The notes below the pieces were generated by a model. That model made no database searches, was not told the DNA's origin, and saw nothing but the letters and a program-made list of their open reading frames with translations. Of a DNA stretch of 64,000 bases, positions 9,243 through 18,475 are shown in pieces. A program made the position numbers and the translations under genes. How positions within the stretch are numbered: the stretch's first letter is position 1; every line of letters begins with the position of its first letter. The stretch is from Bacteroidaceae bacterium (lineage in GTDB: Bacteria; Bacteroidota; Bacteroidia; Bacteroidales; Bacteroidaceae): contig JAGCPB010000110.1 in the NCBI GenBank assembly GCA_017642425.1, positions 22,308-86,307 on the forward strand, written 5' to 3'.

Positions 9243-10796
9243 ATGAAAGCCAGCACTTTTATATCGACTGTAATACACCTCAGGCCTGAACAGATTCTGT
9301 TCCGCATAATCAGGCGCTTGCATACTCCAGGGTTCAAAGAGGTTGAATGCCCTGATACCGTTTGCTTTAAGCATCAAACACATCCCATCTCCAAACCGGA
9401 ATCACTTAAAGATGGCGTATTTACGTTTCTCAATCTTAGCAGCCTATTCAATGCTTGGGATAATGACTGTCATGGACCGCTTTGGGATTATAACCTGAAC
9501 TATATGGACTGGATTGGACAACCCGGCGTCACGCCCCATGAATGCGCGCTATGGATTGACCGTTTCATAAGTGATTTCAAGGATAACAGCATAGCCCTTG
9601 CACCCTATCCCACTGCATTAAGATGCATAAACTGGATAAAGTTTTTCTGTGATAACCGTAGTTGCGCGACTCCTGATCGCATTAACCATCTTTATTCGCA
9701 ACTGTCACTCCTATCCCGAAAAACAGAAAGGAATATCGGCGGTAACCACCTGCTTGAGGATGCCTTTGCACTGACCATCGGCTCTGCTTTCTTTGGTGAC
9801 AGGAAGATGGCCGGCAAGGCAGTCAGAATACTAAAAAGGGAACTTAAAAGGCAGATACTGCCCGATGGCGCACATTACGAGCAATCCCCCATGTATCACT
9901 GCATTCTGCTGGACCGTCTGCTGGACTGCATCAACTACACATCCGGCCGCATAGATGATAACCTATTTCCTGCAGGTTTCAACAGTCTTCTGTCTGAATA
10001 TGCAAAAACAATGACAGGACATCTCAAGAGCATAGTATGGCCCGACAGAACTATCCCGTTGCTCAATGATTCCGCGTATGGCATAGCCCCACAGTATTCT
10101 GAACTGCTGGATTACGCAATCCGGCTTGGAGTGGAATCGGACCCCGCACCAATGAATGAGTGCGGATACCGGCGTTTTACCGACGGCCGCATTGATGTGA
10201 TAGCCGATATAGGAAACATCACTGCAAAAGACCAGCCCGGACACACACATGCCGATACTTTCAGTTATGAACTGCGCATTGACGGCAAGCCTTATATAAC
10301 AGACACAGGCATCTCCACATACAACAAGAACGACCGGAGGCAATATGAACGCGGAACTCCGGCTCACAATACCGTAACCGTCGATGAAAAGGACTCTTCG
10401 GGAGTATGGGGCGGTTTCCGTGTTGCCGGCAGGGCCAAGGTGAAAATTGAACAGGACAGTGACCGTCTGATAGTAGCAAGCCATGACGGATATGGGCGCA
10501 GCGCCATTCACACCCGTTCTTTCAGACTGGAGGACAAAACTTTCTCAATCCAGGATATCTGCAATACCCATAAGGATACTGTCAGCAGGATTCATTTTGC
10601 TCCTGATGTCAGGATCCTGTCTGCTGACACTTCAACTATTGTTACCGACAATGGCTCCATTCATATTGAAGGAGCAGTCCGGTTGGATATAAAAGATGTG
10701 GAATCATCAGTGGAATACAACGTTTCAAGGAGAGGCAAGGTTGCCGAGATCAGTTTCCGCAACAGACTTGCCTACACCTTACACGTCAATCCATGA
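9243..10796 (+). CDS. Heparinase II/III-family polysaccharide lyase-like protein
   Basis: It has the two-domain heparinase II/III (alginate lyase-like) layout: an alpha/alpha-toroid (about residues 60-290) with GGNHLLEDAFAL (166-177) and DGAHYEQSPMYH (208-219), then a beta-sandwich with PGHTHADTFSYEL (332-343) and GTPAHNTVTV (371-380). These hold the His, Tyr and Glu residues used by such lyases. There is no signal peptide, so it is probably cytoplasmic. Relatives occur in many Wzx/Wzy polysaccharide loci. Here UDP-ManNAcA synthesis next door offers a uronic-acid substrate. Its 3' end overlaps the convergent oxidoreductase gene by 18 bases. Lyase activity is inferred from the family. Confidence 0.82.
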   Translation: MKASTFISTVIHLRPEQILFRIIRRLHTPGFKEVECPDTVCFKHQTHPISKPESLKDGVFTFLNLSSLFNAWDNDCHGPLWDYNLNYMDWIGQPGVTPHECALWIDRFISDFKDNSIALAPYPTALRCINWIKFFCDNRSCATPDRINHLYSQLSLLSRKTERNIGGNHLLEDAFALTIGSAFFGDRKMAGKAVRILKRELKRQILPDGAHYEQSPMYHCILLDRLLDCINYTSGRIDDNLFPAGFNSLLSEYAKTMTGHLKSIVWPDRTIPLLNDSAYGIAPQYSELLDYAIRLGVESDPAPMNECGYRRFTDGRIDVIADIGNITAKDQPGHTHADTFSYELRIDGKPYITDTGISTYNKNDRRQYERGTPAHNTVTVDEKDSSGVWGGFRVAGRAKVKIEQDSDRLIVASHDGYGRSAIHTRSFRLEDKTFSIQDICNTHKDTVSRIHFAPDVRILSADTSTIVTDNGSIHIEGAVRLDIKDVESSVEYNVSRRGKVAEISFRNRLAYTLHVNP

Positions 10797-12899
10797 TTTG
10801 CTCTTGAGGCTCTCAATACATGCAAATGATGCCTTGGTAGTGTTCACTATACTCTCAAACGGGATAAGCGCATCGCCACCGTTTACGGAACGTTCATTCA
10901 GCATAAGGAATTCCGCCTTATGACCCTTGTCCATACGTGCTTTCATACGTCTGAAGTTCCTGTAACCGAATCCCTCAAGTATTCTCCAGTTATCAAGAGC
11001 CAGCACCTTGTCCTGATAGAAGACTTCTACTTTCTCCTTGGGATAAGACTTGGCGCCGTTTGAGAAATAATTGATCACAGCATTTGAACCGTTTGCATAT
11101 TTGAGCAGGATACTCATGTTATCCGTATTCTCCTTAGGATTGCAGCCTAATGCGTTGACACAAACCGATATCACATCGCTACCGGCCAGGAATGAGCAGA
11201 GGTCTATGAAATGACAGGCCTCTCCTATTATTCTGCCTCCGCCTGTTTCCATGTCATGAACCCACATTTCGGGAGGTATATATCCGGCATTCATGGTAGC
11301 TACTATATTTTTGGGACCGTCACCAAGCAGTTGCTTCATTTTGACGGCAAATGGAGAAAATCTACGGTTGAAACCGACGGTAAGAGTCGTTCCGTCCTTG
11401 ACCTTTCCGTATGTTTCAATTATTCTGTCAAGTTCTTCAGAATTAAGACACAGGGGCTTCTCAACAAATATGCTTTTACCCGCTTCAAGGGCCTCACACA
11501 CCATTGATGCATGTACGTTATGACGGGTTGTGCATATTACCATATTTACTTCCGGATCATTCAGTATAGCCTTATAATCAGTTGTTGCGATCTCGGCTCC
11601 CATCTTTCTTGCCGCGGTCTTGGCTTCCAACCCGTTGGTACGTGAAGAGACATACTTTACGCGGGCACCAGCCTTCAACAGTGCAGGAATGACCGTAGAA
11701 TTGGTAAAATTGCCTGCTCCTATGATTCCAATCTTGCCGGCACCTCCTTTAAAGTCATTGGTTTTCAAGGTTACGGACTCATCGGCCTCAGATTGGGCTG
11801 AATAGCATAATATGGATGCAACCGAACCTTTCTTACGCATATCGCCGTAAATACATTCATAATCCTTAAGGTCATACCTCTCGGTTATCAGCGATTTCAC
11901 CTCTATTGATCCATTTGAGATCAGGTTCAGAATGGTTTCAAAGTTTCTCTTCTCTGTCCATCTCACGTATGGAAGAGGATAATCTATGCCACGGTTCTCA
12001 TAATCTTCATCATATCGGCCCGGACCATATGAACATGACACCTGGAATGAGAGTTCCTTCTTGTAGAAGTCATCCCTGCGCATATTGAGTCCTACTACTC
12101 CTACAAGAACTATACGGCCGCGCTTACGGCTCATCTCGCAGGCCTCGTGGATAATGCTGTCGCTGTCAGAGGATGCAGTTATCAGAACACCATCGGCTCC
12201 TATTCCGGATGTAAAATCATGAACAAATGAGACAGAATTTGTACCTGACTGCGGATTTATTGCCGTTACTCCCAATCGGGAAGCCATATCAACCTTCTGC
12301 TGGTCAAAATCAACACCAATCACCTTACAGCCGTTGGCTTTCAGCAATTGGACAGCCAACAGGCCTATCAGGCCAAGTCCTATCACAACGATCGTCTCAC
12401 CTAACTGGGCCGAAAGCAACCTTACACCCTCAAGGCCTATGGAACCTATCACCGTAAACGCAGCCTCTTCATCACTGACATTATCAGGAACCTTTGCAAC
12501 CAGATTCTTGGGTACGCATACATACTCGGCATGATTACCATTACTTGCCACACGGTCTCCCACGGAGAATTCAGTAACACCCTTTCCAACGGCAACTACC
12601 TTGCCTACATTACAGTATCCCAGCGGAAGCGGCTGATTCAATTTATTGAAAACGGCCTCCAACGTAGGAATCATACCGTCTGTCTTTATCTTGTCAAGCA
12701 CCTGTTTCACCCTATCCGGCTGTTGCCTTGCCTTGTCAATAAGGTTTGCCTTTCCGAACTCCACCAGCATTCTCTCGGTTCCCAACGAAACCAAGGTACG
12801 TGTAGTCTGTATGAGCACGTATCCCGCCTTTACCTGTGGAGCAGGCACTTCCTCCAAAATGGTGGCTCCGCTTTTGAGATCCTGTATAATCTGTTTCAT
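10779..12899 (-). CDS. Bi-domain oxidoreductase: zinc-type alcohol dehydrogenase fused to Gfo/Idh/MocA
   Basis: Two NAD(P)-dependent oxidoreductase domains lie in one 706-residue chain. Residues 1 to about 350 are a medium-chain dehydrogenase: a GroES-like half with GDRVASNGNHAEYV and a Rossmann half with VIGLGLIGLLAVQLL near 173. Residues about 383-706 are a Gfo/Idh/MocA protein with GIIGAGNFTNSTVIP and the EKPLCL lysine motif near 475. This fusion recurs in surface-polysaccharide loci beside heparinase-like proteins, where it is thought to act on a nucleotide- or lipid-linked sugar. The reaction is unknown. It is the last gene of the polysaccharide operon. Confidence 0.85.
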   Translation of the reverse strand: MKQIIQDLKSGATILEEVPAPQVKAGYVLIQTTRTLVSLGTERMLVEFGKANLIDKARQQPDRVKQVLDKIKTDGMIPTLEAVFNKLNQPLPLGYCNVGKVVAVGKGVTEFSVGDRVASNGNHAEYVCVPKNLVAKVPDNVSDEEAAFTVIGSIGLEGVRLLSAQLGETIVVIGLGLIGLLAVQLLKANGCKVIGVDFDQQKVDMASRLGVTAINPQSGTNSVSFVHDFTSGIGADGVLITASSDSDSIIHEACEMSRKRGRIVLVGVVGLNMRRDDFYKKELSFQVSCSYGPGRYDEDYENRGIDYPLPYVRWTEKRNFETILNLISNGSIEVKSLITERYDLKDYECIYGDMRKKGSVASILCYSAQSEADESVTLKTNDFKGGAGKIGIIGAGNFTNSTVIPALLKAGARVKYVSSRTNGLEAKTAARKMGAEIATTDYKAILNDPEVNMVICTTRHNVHASMVCEALEAGKSIFVEKPLCLNSEELDRIIETYGKVKDGTTLTVGFNRRFSPFAVKMKQLLGDGPKNIVATMNAGYIPPEMWVHDMETGGGRIIGEACHFIDLCSFLAGSDVISVCVNALGCNPKENTDNMSILLKYANGSNAVINYFSNGAKSYPKEKVEVFYQDKVLALDNWRILEGFGYRNFRRMKARMDKGHKAEFLMLNERSVNGGDALIPFESIVNTTKASFACIESLKSKSWIDV

Positions 12900-12912
12900 T
12901 GTATATTGATTC

Positions 12913-13962
12913 CTAATTTGTTTTTATATCATTATAGATGCTCATTATTCTTTCCGGAACATCTGTTTCAGGACGATAATCATCTATTCTTACGCCGGAA
13001 ACAAGGAGTGAATAACACTTCTCCGAAAGATCTTCAACATCACCCCTTTTATACAGAACGGCTTCAACCGGTCTTGTACAGACATCACTGGCCACAACCG
13101 GCGTTCCATACTGAAGGGCTTCCTTGACGGATATCCCTTCCATATCCGACATTGTAGCTCTAACAAAGACATCTGTCCGCTCCCAGATTTCAAAGCCATT
13201 GGCATCTGAGCCAACTACTAAAAGGAATCTGTCTTTCAGCCCCAGTATGTTGATTCGTTCCACACATTCATCAAAGTATACACCGTCACCTTTAGTTGCA
13301 AACATAAAGATCAGTCCCACATCCAAACCTTTGCGGTTAACCAGGATATCCATCATTCCGATAATCTGATCAAAACCATAGACATCACCCCAGGCATTCC
13401 TCAAGAGACTGTGAGCATTGGTGGATAATGTGTACTTGTGATTACGGCAGAAATTCTCTATATCAGCCGGCAGACCGCGTTTTTCAGCATCTGTAGGAGG
13501 AATATAGGTAGGCAATACCGTCATTACGGATTCATCAATACCATACTTGCCGCTCAGAAGTTCAACGAACTGGGGATCATTAAAAATGATGGCACGTGCG
13601 CGTAACAACAAACGGCGTACCATTCTCTCCTTCCATCCTTTAAGCAGCAACAGTTTCCTGTTATGCAGAGTGATGACTATTTCATGACGCCATCCGGTAA
13701 AATATAATGCTGTCAGAAACCACACATTACACAACTGAAGATGTATTATCAGGCGTTTCCTGAACGGAAGCTTAAAGAACTCCCAAACGTGAGACCTTAC
13801 GTCTTTCACATAGTCGCATACGGAGCGGGAATCGGCAAAGTTTTTCAAGGTGATTGTTTCATCCATACCATGAAGGGCATCTGTCAGCTTCTTGCAGTAA
13901 GCCGATATACCGCCTATAGGAGGCGGATACACTCCCCATATTTCAATTTTGAGTTTATTCAT
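12913..13962 (-). CDS. Family 4-like glycosyltransferase
   Basis: This GT-B glycosyltransferase of 349 residues probably acts at the cytoplasmic face on the growing repeat unit. The N-terminal WGVYPPPIGGISAYCKKL (9-26) is the GT4 acceptor-domain glycine loop. The donor-site part is DMEGISVKEALQYGTPVVASDV near residue 285, with the E-x7-E pattern shifted to EGISVKEAL. The start ATG overlaps the stop of the upstream GT2 gene by 8 bases, indicating translational coupling. The next gene starts 13 bases downstream. Donor and linkage cannot be predicted. Confidence 0.83.
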   Translation of the reverse strand: MNKLKIEIWGVYPPPIGGISAYCKKLTDALHGMDETITLKNFADSRSVCDYVKDVRSHVWEFFKLPFRKRLIIHLQLCNVWFLTALYFTGWRHEIVITLHNRKLLLLKGWKERMVRRLLLRARAIIFNDPQFVELLSGKYGIDESVMTVLPTYIPPTDAEKRGLPADIENFCRNHKYTLSTNAHSLLRNAWGDVYGFDQIIGMMDILVNRKGLDVGLIFMFATKGDGVYFDECVERINILGLKDRFLLVVGSDANGFEIWERTDVFVRATMSDMEGISVKEALQYGTPVVASDVCTRPVEAVLYKRGDVEDLSEKCYSLLVSGVRIDDYRPETDVPERIMSIYNDIKTN

Positions 13963-14887
13963 TGAAATAGTCTCCTTTAATTACCAGACTCTCAAATACG
14001 CTTCGGTCAACGGAATCCATTGAACGCATATCGGACAGTAACCTATGGTACTTGCCCATAGCCTCCGTACCGAATGCTTTCTTGAGGGAGCGCATTGTAA
14101 GAGGAAAAGATACCATGCGCCAGATAAGGGAGAACAGGATGCCGCTGTTTAACCTGATATCAATATAGCGGTTAAGAAGATGCAGATAAACCTTTCCTGA
14201 TTTATCCATACGGTTACCGGCAGAACCCACCTTATGATAAATGACCGAATCCGTTACACACGCCATCTCCAATCCGCGCCTCTTCATTCTCATGGAGAAA
14301 TCAAAATCCTCCTCACCAAAGAAAAACCTCTCCGTAAGAACCGATCCGTCCTGTTCCAGAACAACAGGCTTGAAATACAACGCACAACCAGTCACGAATG
14401 ATATTTTCAGATATTCCTTACCATCAACGCCTTTATCATCGCAACCGGCAAACTTATATTTTCTGAATCCGCACCTGAGTATTCCTCCACAATTCCATAT
14501 GCGGTTCTTATCGTAATAATAGTTTATTCTTGGAGTAAGAATGTTGAATTCCTTGTGTTTCAAGGCAAACTGATTCAGTTTCTCAAGAAAATCAGGCGTA
14601 ACCTCAGTGTCATTGTTAAGAAGCAGATAACTGTCGGGATTAAACCGGGATGCAAATTTGACAGCCTTGTTGTTTCCACCTGCAAAACCATAGTTCCTTT
14701 CCATCTCCAGCACTTTGACATCCAGAGAGGAACCGGCAATGTAGCTATTAATACGCTCTAGCGAATCGTCCTGCGAACCGTTATCGGCAATCACGACAAA
14801 AAAATCACCCCTTGCCTCTGACAACGACTCAAGGCATGCAAGAGTATCTTCTGCTCCGTTCCAGTTAAGTAAAATAACCGCAGTCAT
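13955..14887 (-). CDS. Family 2 glycosyltransferase (rhamnosyltransferase-like)
   Basis: This is an inverting GT-A glycosyltransferase. AVILLNWNGAEDTLACLESL lies at residues 3-22, followed by VVIADNGSQDDS (first Asp site), NYGFAGGNN and LLLNNDTEV with the metal-binding Asp. GEEDFDFSMRMKRRG near 205 is the catalytic ED region typical of WbbL/RfbN-like enzymes. I chose the ATG at 14885-14887 because it overlaps the upstream Wzx stop as ATGA. A longer frame to 14923 would overlap the flippase by 40 bases. It belongs to the polysaccharide operon. Confidence 0.87.
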   Translation of the reverse strand: MTAVILLNWNGAEDTLACLESLSEARGDFFVVIADNGSQDDSLERINSYIAGSSLDVKVLEMERNYGFAGGNNKAVKFASRFNPDSYLLLNNDTEVTPDFLEKLNQFALKHKEFNILTPRINYYYDKNRIWNCGGILRCGFRKYKFAGCDDKGVDGKEYLKISFVTGCALYFKPVVLEQDGSVLTERFFFGEEDFDFSMRMKRRGLEMACVTDSVIYHKVGSAGNRMDKSGKVYLHLLNRYIDIRLNSGILFSLIWRMVSFPLTMRSLKKAFGTEAMGKYHRLLSDMRSMDSVDRSVFESLVIKGDYFNE

Positions 14888-16182
14888 GATTCCCTTCTGA
14901 TTCTGAGTATTGAGGCAAGGCACAACAATGTCAGCAAAAATTCTGATAGAGACATTGATGTAGCCGCCGCATATGCTCCGTATCTTTCAGCAAAGATAAG
15001 GATAAAGACAACACTGAACACTCCGGTTATGATTACCGAACGGAAAAACAGGCTGGAACGGTTCATGTTAACCAGTCCCACAAGACCTATCATATAGTTT
15101 ATTTCACCAAACAGTATCACAAGAGTCATGATACGGATCAGCGGTATACATTCTCTGAATTCAACACCGCACAATATATCCGATATCCACGGAGCTGCCA
15201 GGAAAACAATTACTGACACAAACAGAACCATGACAGCAAACGGCAAGGTTATTTTCTTGAGCAATGATATGTTCTGTGAATCAGATGCCCCCTTGAAACG
15301 CAGGCTCAGATTCGGGAACAATGCCTGGGCAAGCGGAGATATAAGAGACTGGAAACCCTTGATGACTTTCTCGGCCGCCGAATACAGGCCCACCACTTCA
15401 TTAGGAACCAGTTGCTTTAGTATAATGATATTGGCGTTCCTGTACAGGTACATTCCGAATGTTGACCCGAACACCGCGCTTCCATCCTTAAGTTGGAAAA
15501 GTATATCCTTTACAGGAGCTATGCGCAGACGCATGCCGAACTGCCTTGAGGCCAGATACAGGCTCAACAGACCTGCAAGAATATACCCTACCGAATTAAG
15601 GAGTATAAGTAGAACATAATCGTCAGAATCCTTTATGACAATAAAAACCAGGATTGTAAACAATATCTTGGATGAAGCGTTTACTATTGTCAGATATTTC
15701 ATCTTCTCCATACCCTGAAACAGCCAGATGGGAGTAAATATGTCACCTGCCACCATGCCCAAACCAAGCAGAAACATCAGTGATGCATATTCATCCTTGA
15801 AAACCAGACTTGAAAAAATGAGCAGGAGTACCGACAATACGATTGCAATCAACACCTTTGCACCTATCACAGAATTGTATATGGAGTTAACCTTCTCCCT
15901 TTCATCACGACACTGTGAAATCTGTCTGGTGGCCGAAAAGTTGAAACCATATGTTGATAAGATAATGACATACTGCACTATCATATATACATAGCTGTAG
16001 ATGCCGTAGTTGGCCTTGCCTACAGTACGCAGGATATACGGAAGCGTAATAAGAGGCAACAGGTTATTAAGACCATTAAGCACGGACAGATACAGGAAAT
16101 TCCCTGTAACCTTCCTGACCTGGCCGGAACTGTCTTCTTTCAGTCTGGCGTATATATCCCTGAAACGCTCCATCAGTTGCAT
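14884..16182 (-). CDS. Wzx-type polysaccharide flippase (MATE/MOP superfamily)
   Basis: This integral inner-membrane protein of 432 residues has about 12 hydrophobic segments and would flip the undecaprenyl-PP-linked repeat unit to the periplasm. Its N-terminal NFLYLSVLNGLNNLLPLITLP and VGKANYGIYSYVYM are typical of the polysaccharide_synt family. The start at 16182 has an AGAAGG stretch five bases upstream, unusual in this phylum. An alternative ATG at 16173 (MERF) overlaps the Wzy stop as TGATG. Its neighbours Wzy and Wzz complete a Wzx/Wzy pathway. Confidence 0.9.
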   Translation of the reverse strand: MQLMERFRDIYARLKEDSSGQVRKVTGNFLYLSVLNGLNNLLPLITLPYILRTVGKANYGIYSYVYMIVQYVIILSTYGFNFSATRQISQCRDEREKVNSIYNSVIGAKVLIAIVLSVLLLIFSSLVFKDEYASLMFLLGLGMVAGDIFTPIWLFQGMEKMKYLTIVNASSKILFTILVFIVIKDSDDYVLLILLNSVGYILAGLLSLYLASRQFGMRLRIAPVKDILFQLKDGSAVFGSTFGMYLYRNANIIILKQLVPNEVVGLYSAAEKVIKGFQSLISPLAQALFPNLSLRFKGASDSQNISLLKKITLPFAVMVLFVSVIVFLAAPWISDILCGVEFRECIPLIRIMTLVILFGEINYMIGLVGLVNMNRSSLFFRSVIITGVFSVVFILIFAERYGAYAAATSMSLSEFLLTLLCLASILRIRRES

Positions 16183-17411
16183 ATGGCCTTCTTTTGGGGT
16201 GGATTCAACAATAATACCGCCATCATGACTATTAATGTCATGACAGGTACCTCAATGGCATCCAAATGGAAGAAATAATACTCAAACCAGCCCATACAGA
16301 GCAACGCGCACTGATAAAAGTATATTACATTGACATACACATTGTCAAACCGTATGGCCAATACCCGTAAAAGATATATTGTGGAACTGATAAGCAATGT
16401 GACAAAAATGAACTGTGCAGGATTTGTGTATATCGCTATCGTTCCGAACATTGTTCTAACATTTGTAATATTGATGCCTGTATACAGAAACACATTGTTT
16501 ACCTGAGACACAATCTCGCCATTGCCGGACAACAGGTTTATGATGTTCACAAATTGAGCAAACAAGACCTCCATACTCCCCTTATCCGGCATCCCTGCAG
16601 CCAGATCCACACTGAATCCCAGGACTCCACTGGTCACATAATGGGCAAAAATGTTCAGGATAAGTTCCATGATAGCGCCGCCAAGCATGGCTTCTCCTCC
16701 TACCACCAATGAGAAAATATATGATATCATGAATACCAGCAAGGCCCCCAATACCAAAAGAAGAACGAATTTGAATGTCAAATGAGTTTTGCCGGAATAC
16801 AGTCTCATAGCCAACCCTGTAACGCATGGTATGATTACCCATCCCTTAACCTGATGAAGGAAAGTTATGAAAATAAGCAACAAGATAATGATCCAAAGCC
16901 ACCATCTCTTACGGTCAACATAATAAATGCATAATATGAGTAACGGCAAATTAAGTTTACTCAGATGTGCCCATAATCCATGGCCGTCAAAATCCATACC
17001 GAACTCATCAGAACCAAGTGATGCAGCCGATGAACCAAGAGTCTGTTTCAGCCTGTAAAGAAATGCCAGACACATTACTGCTGCAAGAACCACCACTATA
17101 CGTGGCAAGCCGTCACCGTCATAGATAGGTCTGCAAACCGGTTTCCCGTTTTTCTGCATGGCATAACCGATGGCATAACTGGGAATGGCAAAAACCAAAA
17201 GACCCACATTCCAATACAGGATGCTGGGATAATAGAAATCAACAATGCCCCATTTGCCCGATATGGCTATGGTTATCAGAAGTATTACCACATATGGCAA
17301 CATCAGGAAATTAAGCGGGGTATAAAGCGTATGCCACGTCTTAATCTCCAGGTAGAGCAATACTCCCACCTCAATCAGAAATGAAATGAGAATGAGGAGC
17401 CCCATGGTCAA
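16173..17411 (-). CDS. Wzy-type O-antigen/exopolysaccharide polymerase
   Basis: This 412-residue membrane protein has about 11-12 hydrophobic segments and a longer periplasmic loop around residues 255-325. Low sequence conservation is usual for Wzy. The call rests on topology and on its place between Wzz and Wzx genes. It would polymerise repeat units at the periplasmic face. Its start overlaps the Wzz stop by 4 bases (ATGA). Confidence 0.75.
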   Translation of the reverse strand: MTMGLLILISFLIEVGVLLYLEIKTWHTLYTPLNFLMLPYVVILLITIAISGKWGIVDFYYPSILYWNVGLLVFAIPSYAIGYAMQKNGKPVCRPIYDGDGLPRIVVVLAAVMCLAFLYRLKQTLGSSAASLGSDEFGMDFDGHGLWAHLSKLNLPLLILCIYYVDRKRWWLWIIILLLIFITFLHQVKGWVIIPCVTGLAMRLYSGKTHLTFKFVLLLVLGALLVFMISYIFSLVVGGEAMLGGAIMELILNIFAHYVTSGVLGFSVDLAAGMPDKGSMEVLFAQFVNIINLLSGNGEIVSQVNNVFLYTGINITNVRTMFGTIAIYTNPAQFIFVTLLISSTIYLLRVLAIRFDNVYVNVIYFYQCALLCMGWFEYYFFHLDAIEVPVMTLIVMMAVLLLNPPQKKAICN

Positions 17412-18475
17412 TTGTCAATAATGCGTTCTTTTATGAGATACCAGGCTGAGGTGCCAAAGAATGCCAGGAACACGAACAGTATCCCTATCATCATTTTCTT
17501 GGGAGTAGTAGCCTTGTAAGGTATAGTTGATGGCTGCAGGAGTACTACGACCGGAGTAACTTCCAATAGTTTTGTCCTGCACATATCAAGTTGCTGGGCC
17601 AGTTGGTTGTAGAGACTGTATGCCAGATCCTTCTCATCTTCAAGACGGTCCTGCTCCATAAGATACTGTTGCTTTGTTACACCCATATGCTGGTCACAGT
17701 ACTCTGCATATAAACTCTGGGCCGCATAATAATTCTCACGTGCCTCATCATACATGCGCTGCGTGTTTTCCATATCCTTACGGGCCTTGGCTGTCCTGTA
17801 ATCAGTGACGTACATCTGCAGGTTTTCTGTAACCGCATCAACTACAGCCGATGCTATCTGTGCATCCTGCATAGTCACATTGACGAATATGGCGCTGGTA
17901 AGTTTGTCCAACTCTACAGATATCCTGTCATCCAGACTTTTAAGCAGTATCTGCTGCTGGCGGCTAAGACGTCTGGAATCAAGCGTTGCACCATCTGCAA
18001 GAGGCTCTTTCTCATCATGCTTAATGAGTTTGAACGGCGCAGAAAAAATCTTACCCCACCAGGTTCCTTTCTGATAGTCATTGAGATAGTTGTAAAGACT
18101 GGTAGTCAACGTGTCTTTTTTTGTCTTGACCTCTACAGGCAGGACCATAAGGTCGCACAGGAAAGGCGTTGAAGAAACAATCTGCGGGTAGAGCTGTGGA
18201 TAGATGGCCTCTTCCTCAGGATTCATGTTGATTCCGGCAATGGATGCCAATGCTCCAAGGCCGCTGCTGATTCCTGACATGGCCGATATCTCAGGAGCTA
18301 TCACTGCGTTTGAGGTATACTCTTTGGGAATACTGAATGCCACGATTATGGACAGGGTTCCACCGATAACGCAATTTATTATTATCCTCTTACGCTTGCT
18401 CCACAACAGGGTTATGAGAGCAATAAGCTCTGTCTTGTCATGACCTTTCCCGTTCTCTTTATCCATTGCTGTCAT
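17408..18475 (-). CDS. Wzz-type chain-length determinant protein
   Basis: This is a polysaccharide co-polymerase without a kinase domain (355 aa). It has an N-terminal TM segment (about 30-52, ending AFSIPKEYTSNAVI), a large periplasmic coiled-coil-rich region including MENTQRMYDEARENYYAAQSL near 215, and a C-terminal TM segment (about 328-348) preceded by the Pro-rich PSTIPYKATTPKK typical of the family. It sets polymer length with Wzy. It overlaps the upstream Wza gene by 4 bases (ATGA) and the downstream Wzy gene likewise. Confidence 0.9.
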   Translation of the reverse strand: MTAMDKENGKGHDKTELIALITLLWSKRKRIIINCVIGGTLSIIVAFSIPKEYTSNAVIAPEISAMSGISSGLGALASIAGINMNPEEEAIYPQLYPQIVSSTPFLCDLMVLPVEVKTKKDTLTTSLYNYLNDYQKGTWWGKIFSAPFKLIKHDEKEPLADGATLDSRRLSRQQQILLKSLDDRISVELDKLTSAIFVNVTMQDAQIASAVVDAVTENLQMYVTDYRTAKARKDMENTQRMYDEARENYYAAQSLYAEYCDQHMGVTKQQYLMEQDRLEDEKDLAYSLYNQLAQQLDMCRTKLLEVTPVVVLLQPSTIPYKATTPKKMMIGILFVFLAFFGTSAWYLIKERIIDN

